From: Oppiella nova
Taxonomy: Eukaryota; Arthropoda; Arachnida; Sarcoptiformes; Oppiidae
Direction of reading: 5' to 3'
Assembly: GCA_905397405.1 (NCBI GenBank)
Contig: CAJPVJ010000571.1
Coordinates: 1 to 22,952, forward strand
Length of the DNA: 22,952 bases
Of this stretch, positions 1-12,415 are shown in pieces. The notes below the pieces were generated by a model. That model saw only the letters and a program-made list of their open reading frames with translations. It ran no database searches and was not told the DNA's origin. Numbering within the stretch: the stretch's first letter is position 1; each line of letters starts with the position of its first letter. A program made the translations under genes and the position numbers.

Positions 1-1406
1 TATTATATTACTAATCGTTGGATGTATTCACACATCCTTTAGTGATATCTTAATGTATTATATATTTTCGTGATATTTAGTGGTGAATCGATAATTTGGT
101 TTTGATTACAGATAATTTTTTATTTAAAAATTAATTTAATTTAATTTAAACCAAAAAACACATTAACCTCTCGTTAACTACTCAATTAACGGTATTATAA
201 CAGTAGTAGACAATTGAAAAATAAAACAAATATTATTTATAAATAGTTATTTGATGATTGAGACGGCTATGTAACCTAGCAATTCAATAGTTATTTAATA
301 CATTATTTCCTTAATAGTAATATAATATGTATTTTTGTGGATATAAAGTGGTAGTAATATTAAGCAAAGTCTATTACACTAAATGCTTCACAAAATATAT
401 GCCAATAATTACACCACGAATTGAGTGCAGAATTACACACATTTTTCAATGATAACCATTATTATGATATACGCCTATATTTGGGTATTAAATTATTGAA
501 GCCGACAAAAACTTAATTTATATAATGAAATAATAATATTTCAAACCGAGAGTCAAGAAAAATATGAAATCCAATTTTGCCCATAAAATATCGCAAATTG
601 TTATTTTTCTACACTTTAGAGAAACGTAAAATTTATTATATTAAATTTAATGTATAAATACTTATTAACCCAATATTTTTCTCGCCACTAATTGCATTAT
701 ACATATACTGTGAACTAAATTTGTGTTACTTTTTTGTATTTTACATAAAATACCAACTTTTTCATGATTTTTATTTATGATTGTGTGTTTAAAGCGCGTT
801 CACAATTGATTTAAACATATTTTATTAGTTGTATTATAAAACACAATTGAAAATGAATACAAATTTTCCCATTCATTATTATATATTTACTAAACTTATT
901 ATTTGTGTCTAAATTTAGTTTTATACACAAAACAAAGTTTTGTATCAAAAGAGTTGTGAAAAGCGTTTAATTCATGAATTAAAATATTTTTTGTTGGGAA
1001 ACAGAGGTGGACAGCCTTTCCGACGCTTGAGTTTTTGCAGTAATTATTCAAAGGGAAAGGGAGTACAATATAATTACTATCCGTATAAACAACAAAAAAC
1101 TTTTTCTGCATATATTAGTGAATGTAATCTATTTTGTGTGGTTTTTGAATGCAATTTAAAGTGTATTCCCATTGAAAGTCAGTGTATTTTAAGTGCCTAT
1201 TGTATACACCTGTTGCCAAAACCCTTTCCCTCATCCCTTTCCCATCCAGTCCCCCCTTTATGGCACATCACATACAACCAGATATTGAATGCGAATGAAA
1301 TTATTTCCAGAAAAACCTATTTTTAAAACTAATATAAACTTATAAAACATATTTCAAAATAAACGTTATATTAATGTATGAATACATATAATCCCATAAA
1401 ATTTAG
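1..1406. other. AT-rich non-coding DNA upstream of the giant exon (probable intron)
   Basis: This stretch is strongly AT-rich with stops in all frames over most of its length. It ends at a plausible acceptor, ATTTAG at 1401-1406. A pyrimidine-rich run at about 1210-1247 is followed by CAG at 1247-1249 and resembles another acceptor, but the sequence after it does not look coding. I infer that this is intron rather than promoter, because the frame that follows has no ATG for 150 codons. A start within this stretch cannot be fully excluded. Confidence 0.5.
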
Positions 1407-4400
1407 GTCTTTCGCCAGCGCCGACACCATTAATATGTAGTGGTAGTCAAGTAGGACCTGTTGGACAGGCATATGGTTGCAGTATTGGAGGCCAATCCCC
1501 AGCACATAGCATAGGCACTGCCTCCATAACCCACATACCAGTGGATGTGAGACGGTATGCAAAGTCGGAGCACTGGCAGCACCACCACTACCACAGCCAA
1601 CACGAGTCACCACTAAATCTCACAGCAATTCATGGAAATCCATGCGATCAGCAGCACAGCTACCAGTGCTCTGTGAGCGCCGCCAATGAGGCCAACCATA
1701 GCTGGTGGTGTTGCAATCCTAGCGGCTGGAGCACAGGTAGCCCTCGTACGGTAGTACCCGTTGCCATAGATAATTGCATTGCCGGGGGTCTGGGCTACAG
1801 TCGATCCTATTATTACTTATACGGATCAGTGACCAGATGTGATGCCTGTGACGCCTGCGACAAAGGCATGGCCTGTGAACGACTTAATCAGCTACCTGTG
1901 CCCAGCCTACAGTCGAGCTGCCAGTGCTGTGCCGTACAGTACGTCAGTAGTAGGACAGGTAGTCGTTGCGAGCATACGTCCCATACGTTGAGCGCATATA
2001 TCGTAGCGATTGAAAAGTTTTGCGAAAACTTATTGAGTGAGGCGTTCAGTAGCGCCGGCCGTGAAGTGGAACGCCTACGCACTCTGTCCATCGACACCGA
2101 CGGTTATGTGGATATACTGCTAGTGGAGGACAGCAGCCACTGTGATACTGATACTACTGGTGCTCAACACTACGACACTTTCATTAGTGATGAACAGTGC
2201 GTGGATGAGTTCAATCACCAGTGCTATACGCCTACCAGTGCTGTGAGCCTACACATCGACAGCCACAGCACGTGTGATGAGTCGTCGGCCACCGACTCGG
2301 AGATTGACTTACCCTTTGATACTACCGGTGCCGACGACGACGACATTGAGGACTATAGCGAACCCCACGAAACGTCGGCACTCGAGAAATACTACACCCA
2401 ATCGCTGGAGGAACGGGAGGTAATAGTGGTTACGGGGAACAGGAGGTCACTGAGCAGTAGCCCAGTGTCGCCCATCCCTGCCTACACCCACTTCGCCAGT
2501 ATGTCTCCCTTTGCCGACAAAGAGGAGGAATGGGTAGAGGGAGGGGAACGGCTGGTCGATCACAGTGTCGACGACTACCAGCAGCGCCGGTGTCCCCGGG
2601 ATTTGGATTCAGCGGAACGGGAGCTCGAAATGGAGAACAATCTCAGTGACGGCGGGGGCTCGACCTCGTCGGAGGAGGGGCTGTTCAGTACGCCCTATAA
2701 TAACTACAATAACGGGGGAACTGGCGGTCCGAGGGGTATGAGTGCTCAGCACTCGACGTATGGCAACCCTTTGGCCTATTCTTTGCATACGATTGCGGAG
2801 GAAAGTTGCGAAGAAAGCGATCGTTTATCTACCCGTCCCTCCACGCCCTCAGCTTGCAGTGAGACCAGTGGTTGCGAAGGAACGGTAGGCCAGACTGGTA
2901 ACCCCAATAGCATACCCTATGCTGTAGTCGTGAGCAGTAACTCAAACCCCAGTGACAGCGACGACAGGGACGCCCATAAACGGGACTCCTGGTGCTCAGT
3001 GGCCACCAGTGGCTCGGAGGGGGCCGATAGTGTGGACAGTCTGGAGCCGCCGACCACTGACGACGACCAGCCTATGCTTCACGACGCGGAGTACACGGAG
3101 CCGGAGGACAGGTATGCGCACCTGACGTCTAGTCGACTCGAGAAGTACTTCACGAGCGGACTGTTAGGCTCCGGTGCTTTCAATTATCCGGACGACTGCG
3201 AGTTCGCCGATGAGAGTGACTGCGACTCCACGTCCAGACATCACTCGCTGGAACCAATCGGTTTGGAGCCAATGATCGCGTCGGAGATGTCCGAGATGTC
3301 TGAGCTCGAGGAGGATAACGCCAGTTCCCACAACTCGCTCGAGTATACTGTTGTTAATGATGTAGTGATCGACACCAATAGTGTGGTTAAACCTCCGGAA
3401 CTGACTGTTAATAATGTGGTGATAAATGATGATAATGTAGTGATTAGTAGCCAATCAAGTGTTGTGCCCAATGGACAGGCATGTGATGCAAAAACCCGAG
3501 ACCAGTGCGAGGACGAGGTGCAGACATTTATGTCTCGGCTGTTGACACATATGTCTAATTTTAATAATCGGTTGCCGTCAGCACCGGTAGCTCAAAACCA
3601 AACAGATAATAATCAAGGCAATGATAGCCAACATACCGGTGCGAGACAGGGCGCCGACAGTAATAACCCGTTGCCATCCCTTAAGATACTTGAGTCACAA
3701 ATCGCGCGCCTTATGGAAGCGGTATCGCCCGCACCCCCACCACTGCCCCCCACCGCCACACACCTGTCCACCAGTCCCAGCAATAACAGCACCTACACCT
3801 CCAGCAGCACTATAGGTAGCAATAATAGCGACTACGGCTCCGACACTCTGGAGAGTGATGATGAGGCCGAGGTAGGGGTCAAAGGGCACAGAGGGTCGGC
3901 CAACAAGTCAGACGGCGCCGGCAGTACCGACAGCACCGTCAGCGAGGAGACGGTCTATATATGCAAACAACTGATGAGTTCGTTGAAAAAGTTGACTGAA
4001 ATCGCGTTCAACAACGAAAAGGACCGACAGATTAGCGCCGGTAGTGATCACAGCAACAACATCATCAGTAACAGTACCGGTACTACGCCAACAGCTCCCG
4101 GAGCTCTTGTGCCGGCCACTGATGTGGCTAAAGCTCGGTTGTATATCAGGGACCAAATCGTGGCGCTCATGCATACCGTGAAGTGCGCGACGCCCAGCCC
4201 TATAAGGGAACGCCGCAAACGTCAGACCCCTTTCCAGCCCCACCGCACACTAGACGTGAGTAGCGGCGATAATACCGGGCCGGACAGCAGCGACTGCGGG
4301 GACAGTAGTCCCAGAATGGGTGGATTGGGCGGCAACAAGAAGAAGGGGGCGAAAGCGCCGTCAGAGTCCGGGTCGGAGACTACCTGTTCGGCCAGTGTGT

Positions 4401-5798
4401 CGATCCCCTCTTACGACGACTCGGACCACACGCCCACCGAATCGGAGATATCCCATGAGATGGAGGAGCTCTTCGCACTGTTGGACTGTTCGTCGAAAGA
4501 CACGGCACTTCTCAACGAGACTAACCTGAAAGGTATGGCCAGTGGGGGTCGTCCCTCGTCTGATGACGACAGGGCGTCCCTCAAGAGCTGGGAGGCCCGG
4601 ATCGGTCTGTTCAGTAAACTTCAGGCCAACGCCGATGAGCCCAACACCGCAGCTAACGTTCCCGTCTCCGCACCGGCAGAGCCCGAGCCCACACCACCTG
4701 TGCCTCCGGCCAGGCGTACGCCCACTCCTAATAAGGCACAGGAGGTCACAGTCAATGGTCGCGAAGTGCGGCATAAGGTGTCAGTAAATGAGACAAACAG
4801 GCAGTCGGTTTCAGTGCCGGCGGCGGCCATACCTACCGGTCATAAGACGGTGCTTAAGATTGACGACACGACCCCACGGGTGGACAGTATGTCCCCATTG
4901 TTTGACTCATTGAAGGACCGGAGCTTCAGTAGCGACAGTGTGTCCAGCGTTCAGACCGTTAAGGCCCGGTTCGGTAGCATAGCTGCCGGCGCCTCCCAGT
5001 CCGAGATCAGCTCCGATGGCACTCAGTCGACGAGCCGACTGGCCATTGATGAGTGCGACGACGAGGACGGCCCGGAGCCGAGTCTGACGGCCGGCGCTCT
5101 CCGCAAGTCATTCAACGCCAAAGAGAAGGCCTCGTCGGAGGACAACCTGTTGGCCGCCAACGGCTTAATGGCGGCGCCGACCGGAAAGTCGGCGAAGACG
5201 ACGCACGTGTCGACTAAGAGCGCCGGCAATATCGCGGAACTGGACTCCCGTTCCTCTCACTGTAATAAGAGTGCGTTCAGAGACACCGGATATTATAGTT
5301 TCAAGTCGTCGGAGGAGAGCATTAAGTCATTGGATGAGTCCATGTCTACCAATACTGCCGGCGCCCCACCCATGAGATCTTATTCCGCCTCAACACTGCC
5401 TCATATGTCGAAACACTTGTCCAAGAAATCCGAGACAATCGTCGAGGAAGTGGATGAGGAGCTCATGTCGTCCACTGGTAGTACAGCGCCGGAGCCCCGG
5501 TATCACACCTATACCAGCCGTACGACTAGTCATAGTAGACGGCTGTTCACACCGGCCTCTCATACCGTTGCCAAATGCCTGTCCTATTCGTCGCCTAACC
5601 TGCCGGGCGACGACCCCTTTGGCGCCTCTCGGAGCAGTTCACTGCCATTGAACGCCCGCCACCACCAGCACCGGGCTGTGGCCAGCAATGGCCAGTTAAC
5701 ACAGTCCGGTCAGCGTCAGCATACCATTCCCCACAGGACCCGGAGCTCATTCTTCAGCACGTCCGGCGTGTTACGCAAACTGACGGCACTTCGCGGAG
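1407..5798 (+). CDS. btsz: Giant internal exon: disordered Ser/Asp-rich region of the Slp-like protein
   Basis: There is one continuous open frame of 1463 codons between acceptor ATTTAG (1401-1406) and donor GGAG|GTATGT (5798/5799). The first in-frame ATG is at 1868, well inside GC-rich coding-like sequence, and an in-frame TAA lies at 1397. It is therefore best read as an internal exon. Features in order: a His-rich stretch (EHWQHHHYHSQH), a Cys cluster at 1838-1987, an amphipathic helix at 2006-2056, twin LEKY motifs at 2381 and 3137, a Val-Asn repeat at 3350-3445, and five short LM-type helices between 3509 and 4486. Basic, Ser-rich sequence follows to the donor. Its length is a multiple of three (phase 1 in, phase 1 out). 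The 5' acceptor is the least certain point; CAG at 1416-1418 is an alternative. Confidence 0.85.
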
Positions 5799-8700
5799 GT
5801 ATGTCTGATGAGCTACCGGTGCTCTCTTATCCATTGATTGTACTTTTATTTATTTATTTATAACACTATTTAATTGAGTTTTTTCTATTAAATTATATAT
5901 CGATATAAAATAGTAAACTCTCGCTATAGTAAGAGTATTTATAGCCATCAATATACTTGCTTGATGAATTTTTAATATAAGTTTTATTTTATTAACTATA
6001 CGCCGTGTTTTACAGTTATATAATCAAGTTAAGATAGTGTTAGTTATGATATAGTAAACCGTGTTATAAGTTATATTTTTTAAACTCATACTATTGGGAA
6101 TAGTTTACTGTATTTTCTATGGCAATACGCTATAAATATATTTATTACGGGTATAAATATATTATTATTTATTCTATACTTAACTAACATTTTTCTTTTC
6201 CCAACACTTTTGTGACATAAATAGACTAACATATCATTAATAATTTATACTTAACATACATTTCTCTCTATTTCCTAGACTTCCACTTCATTAAAACGGA
6301 CTATACTTTTACGCTATACTATACACTCTATTCTCTACCACTTTATCATGCATTCAATGTTAAGATCAATACATTTCTCGCTATTATATAACGTGAACGG
6401 AAACGAAACACAAATCTATTGTTTTATATTAATATATTTTCGTGATATATGATGGTAATAATGCAAATATATATGTGTCTGAATTAAATTTTTCGATTTA
6501 TATCACAAACAAAAATATTTTTCTCGTTTTCTTAAAATGAAACAAAAAATTGAGTCAATTCTCAGCCATTTTTCAATATATTTATAATTGAAAGAAAATA
6601 TTTTCTAAAATTCTTGTATTAAATATAATACTTATTGTACGACTGTCTGGTATCTCATGGATTACATTACCGGCGCCGGTATGTAATGTTGTTTTAATAG
6701 GATTTATATCATCATTAGATTTTTGAGTGGGTTTTTAAAGTAAGTTATAGTCGTTTGACATTAACTTTTTTGATGGAAAGGTATTTAATAGAAAAATAAT
6801 AATTCCTTTAAAAAACTATTTTCTACACAGAATTCAATTAAAATGTATTTTTTTAACATTTCATAACTTGTTACACACAATGTTATCGTATATAATACCG
6901 TATGATATGAATATAATAGTGATTTTCTACTGACAGTTATCCCGTAAAATATTTTCGCTTCAAATTAATTTCCGGCAACAAAACCACATATCATTTACGA
7001 GTGTTTTCAACACAAAAATCACTATTTACTGGTCTGTGACCTCAAAATATGTGCATATTTTCGCAGACAAATTGTGGGAATATATATCTCTAATGTATTA
7101 TTAATCTGTTGGAAATGTCATGTTTTTCTATTATTTGAGACAAAAAGGTGTAAATATTTCAGGCATTTGTAGTTTTATTTGAATGAAAGTACTTTTTAAT
7201 AGTTTATTGTTTTATTTTTTGCAAACTTTTATGTCATTAAGTTTTGTATGATGATAATGCATCTCGTAATTTTTCACCATTAAAATAATTACATAAATTT
7301 GTACAAACCTAATACTGTTTCATATTGATTTCTAACTACTTTGTTATTTAGTTTATTAATCATACCATTTAGCAAATAATAAGTTATTGATTCATTAATC
7401 ATGGTATTTTAATACTCCAATAACTTATTTCCTATACTCTTTCTATGCCATTCATACAGTAAAATACTAATACAATAATTAAATTACATTGAATTCACTA
7501 CTTTTATATTGGTTATAATAATAGGGGTATTATTTATAAGGAACTTATGTTACATTCAATATCTAATTCACTACTCTATTGGTATTAATCCTAACAGTAT
7601 ATTCACATATAATAAAGACTTTATTGAATACGGTATTCACTATATTAAGCCAATAATAGCAGGGCACCTCCATGTTTTGGAAATACATTTACTACCGTAC
7701 TAGCACTTATTATTGAATTGATATTGATTTTTGTTATGCTAAAGGTTATAGTGGCTAAATTGTTTAATACGCCCAGAACCTTTTGATATGGTCATTCACA
7801 CGGTATTTACAAATATAATCAAGGTTGCCAATTAGATAGCACAGTGAACCACTGTCCATTATAATTAACTTTTTTATTATGTTTAAGTAGAAAACTTTTT
7901 TGTTTGAATAGTAAATGTTGTGTACATGACTTATCTATAGGGACATGGATATTAAAAGCTAGCATACCTACCAAACCTTTTATTAGAGTTGATAGTACAG
8001 TATAGACATGGTCAGTGTGTGTGTGCTGGATTATTTTAATTTGTTTGTATGGGTTTAATAAAAATGCGATTTTATTTAACGTTACGTAACAGTGATGTTA
8101 GTTTTGGTGAGCCTTTTAAGTGATCCTTAAATCCGATTATTTTACTTAATGTACTATTTTTAGGACTAATTTTTTGTGAGCGAATAAAACATCGAAAATT
8201 GTGTCTAGAAATGCTATTTTAAAAATATAGTACAAATACATATCACACTTATATCTTACTAGTCTCTTAATTGAATCCGGGTACTACACAGTATATGGTA
8301 TATGTGTGGGAATGTATGTTAGAAAATAATTTTTACTTTATATAATGGTATTTTGTGTTTAGTTTTTTACCATTAGTTAAATTAACAGACATTTCACGTG
8401 AATAAATAACTTAAATAAACACAGTGTCTGTCCTCCCAGTCCTCGCTGTTGTTATTTTCATACAAATTAGTTGTTATTTTTTGTTTGCGACTATAATCTG
8501 AAAATCAAATAATTAAATGTATGTTTGCTTTTATTATTCAACGTTAAGCTTTTAGTTATTATTATTGTATTTTATATACAACTTTGTACATTCAATAGAA
8601 ATAAGTAATATACTTTTCTTGAATGGAAATCCATTTCTATTTAGCATAATTTTAATATTTTTTAGATATTACAGTATAATAATTATAATGATAATGTATA

Positions 8701-9029
8701 GTACTGAATCAAAATTATTAAATAATAATTATTTGTTACAAATATATTTTAATAAGACATTTAGAGTATAATAATATTTATCAGAAAATACTGAATATAC
8801 CAAAGGGCTATGTAATAAATATTATTACACCAGTGTTATTTAATAGACAATGGGGTCAATCGGTATACGGTATTTACCATAATTGGTCTCATCTCTTATA
8901 TAAATCTAATTTTCTCGGAATTCTCTACTATTTTGTTGACTTTTCTCACTCTTTATATTTATTGTGTGGGCGTTAGGGGACAGGTACTCAAGAAATAAGA
9001 GAACTTCCGGACAAAATGTGTGTGAGTGA

Positions 9030-9069
<40 letters not shown>

Positions 9070-9240
9070 GTTCCTGAATATGTGACAAAAATAAATATAA
9101 AGTTTTTATATAACTCCCATTGTATTGTAGTTTTGTATAAATGTGTGTCAAGAAAGTCCAGTCCTTTTTTGTTATCATATGTTAAAATTTACTAAATTAA
9201 TGAAAAGGAAAGGCAGAGTAGGAAAGGGAAGGCTTTGAAA

Positions 9241-9285
<45 letters not shown>

Positions 9286-9545
9286 AAATTATATTATCAG
9301 TGAAAACAAAGTAATTTTTGTGTTTATTTTAATTATGAGATTCCTGTGAGATATTGTCGTTTAAAGTGAATAATAAGTGTTTAGTGTTTTTATTGTCTTA
9401 TATTTTTATGTGTAATTTAATTATTAAATAATTATAACATATGATAACAAAAAAGGACTGGACTTTCTTGACACACATTTATACAAAACTACAATACAAT
9501 GGGAGTTATATAAAAACTTTATATTTATTTTTGTCACATATTCAG

Positions 9546-9585
<40 letters not shown>

Positions 9586-12380
9586 ACTTTCAAAGCCTTC
9601 CCTTTCCTACTCTGCCTTTCCTTTTCATTAATTTAGTAAATTTTAAAATTCAAATAAATATTATTTTTCAAAGTAATACTAAATTAAAATTATAGGTTAT
9701 AATTAATAACTTATATATTATAAGTAATATTCAATTTTCATCTCATTAAACACTATTTATATTCAAAAACCTATTTATAAGCATTTAATTTCCAACATAA
9801 AACCATTTAATAAACCATTAATTACACTATAAGTTTACATCAAATGGTTAATATTATCAAAACCTACTGAATATAAAATTCTCGGTCACCAAACCCTCCA
9901 TACCCTACCGATAATAACAAGTAAGTAACAATATAATATATTATTACCCGTCTGTTAATAAAACTATAATTACAAGACATGTATTATGTATCCATGTATC
10001 ATAATTGATGAGATGGTATGCCTGTAAACACTTGAATGCTAGCCCACACATGTATGGCCTAATCGTATCCCTAAACTCAATACAAAACTTAATATCACAT
10101 TATTTTATATAAAAAATATAGTTTAGTGTTAAATTCAACTCAAATTGATCCGTTAAAATTTAATTTAATACCTTATAATGTTGTTTATCACAAGTTACTT
10201 ATATTTAATGTTATATAAAATTATTATATTAAGTTCATACAAAACATAATACATTTATATATAAAACTTGAAAATAAGATATAATATTTATTTATAGAGA
10301 GTTTAAACATAATATTTATTTAGACATTTATGTAAAAATATTTTTATTAGCCAGCATATTATATTTAATACGTTTGTTGACGACAAATATTTCTCGTGTA
10401 ATAACTATATATAAAAATATTTAGTTTATAAGTAAAAACTAAATCATAAGTACAGACATGAGACGTGAGATATCAAGAGAAATATTTATCTTAATTTTGT
10501 TTTTAGTGAACTCACTTGAAATACCAGTGCAGCACCGGTAGGCTATCATAAGTGACCCAATAATTGACTTAAATGTTAAGAATGTTATGTCAGAAAAGAG
10601 TTTATTTTTGCTTTTGATGATCAAAACTCGTTATTAAACCTCTCGTTATTCACCGAAACTATTGCCTATATATTGAGATAATAATTATATAACAAAAAAG
10701 TTTTTGTATAGAAAATAATTGTTAGACATAAAAGGTTTTTTAAATGTGTGTTTGCTTTTTAAAGTGGTTTTCAAGTAGTAGTATAAGACCTAGTTTTTAA
10801 ATGTCTGTCCACTTAATTGAAATAGACATCTAGGGGATCACCCGGAGCTGTGGGGGTATACTAACTGTCAACACATGTATCAAAATTAATTTTAACACAT
10901 TATAGAGATTTAAAAATATTTCTATATATGATATATATTTTTAGTATTTTTACTATAATTAAAATAGGAAATATTTTTCTATGGTTTCACATCCCTGTCC
11001 CTCTGACCTAATCCAAGTCATGCCATAATAAGATGTCTGTATTTTTATAGTAAATGATTTGATTTTCTCTCGTAAAATAATTTATGATTGTCTCCCAAAC
11101 AACGACATACTTGTGCATCGGATCCGCACCGATAGCCTGATATAGCAATTAAACCCACGATTTTTTGTGACCACTTTTTTCTCGTAGGCATCTCTCAAAT
11201 CAATTACTTTATTGTTATATATTTATATTACATATCAAAGTAATACTTGGATTTTTGTGGGCTGTTCATCCACTATAAGACATGTCATTTAGCTATTGTC
11301 TGCCAATTGTATCGCATTTTCTTAGTTTTATATGTCTCTCAACGATATATCAATTGATAATTTATTGAGTATTTCTACGTAAAGGGTATTATGGGGTCAG
11401 TAAATGGCATTGTATTGGATATTGGATAATGGTACTGGATATTGATGTGTAGTATTCAGTCGATTAAATAATAGATATTTTTCACATCACTTAAGCTGTA
11501 AATCCGAGCCAATAATTAACGGTTTAATTAGTGTTTTGTTTCAGGATTTAAGGTTTTAGACACTGTTTATCCTCAGTAAATGGTTATAATAATTAGTGGC
11601 TATATTTGTATTGAAATTCATTTTGTCTAGATTATAATAGATAAGTCTGTGTTTGAAGGTTATATAAATTTACGTAAAAAATATCAATTAATAAATTAAT
11701 TAAAGAGTTTACGCTTGATATTAATTTAGCAATATTTTTTATTTTGTATATTGAATTAAGTTTAATTTCAAAAACAAAAAATGCCTATTTATTTAAAAAT
11801 AAGTATGTGCTTGTATATAAATATCTGGAAATCTCTCCACATATTCGGTTAATTAGTTTTAATTATATAAAAAACTTTTTGTTTCTTAAAAACACAAACT
11901 AATTACTGACACAACATGAGACTCGCATTTAAAGTGCACTTCAAATAGTGGATTCAAAAAACAATTTTCATTACTTAATACTTAAGATGTGTTTTTGTAT
12001 TTTGATTTTCAATCTCTCGTCGAGTCTCAAGAATTTCATAGCAAAACGTGACGTAAAAATCAGACATAAATTAAATGTGAATTTGTTTTATAAGCAAATA
12101 TAGTCTCGCAAAAAGTGTAGTCTTGTCTTGATTTATACCATAATAAGGGATACGTCTAATCAATTCAATACATGTATTGAGTGAATGTGTGTTTGATTTG
12201 CAAAATATATTACAAAACCTTTTTATATGTATATTTATCATATTGAATATAATCTTTTAAACGCTATTATATTCTTTGTGTCCTGAAAAGAGATTTAAAT
12301 TTTAAATTAAATTTTTTATTTCGTAATTTCATTTACAGTATGAAAGAGAGACTCACTTTATTTTAAAAGTTTTTTATTCT

Positions 12381-12415
<35 letters not shown>

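Noticed and set aside
940-1326. 128-codon open frame on the + strand upstream of the giant exon
   Set aside because: It opens with TTG, contains no internal ATG, has AT-driven codons and no recognisable domain or convincing splice borders in phase with the exon at 1407.
1541-1543. GTG at 1541 as a translation start
   Set aside because: This is a eukaryotic gene, and the same frame is open and coding-like upstream to 1409, so GTG here is an internal Val codon.
4361-4774. Several 60-140 codon frames on both strands within the giant exon
   Set aside because: They are shadows of the 1463-codon exon, whose GC-rich codons suppress stops in other frames.
7362-7430. Inverted repeats ATACCAT/ATGGTAT and AAGTTATTG/CAATAACTT
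   Set aside because: They are short, AT-rich, interleaved with direct repeats and of a quality expected by chance in this composition.
8906-9178. Open frame on the - strand starting MITKKDW
   Set aside because: It is repeated at the start of the + strand frame at 9441 only because the two sites are inverted copies of segment A. The rest is microsatellite translation (Ser-Leu, His-Thr runs).
9441-9695. Open frame on the + strand starting MITKKDW
   Set aside because: It is a by-product of the inverted duplication and the CT tract. It has no domain, and nearby stops and AT-rich flanks argue against a gene.
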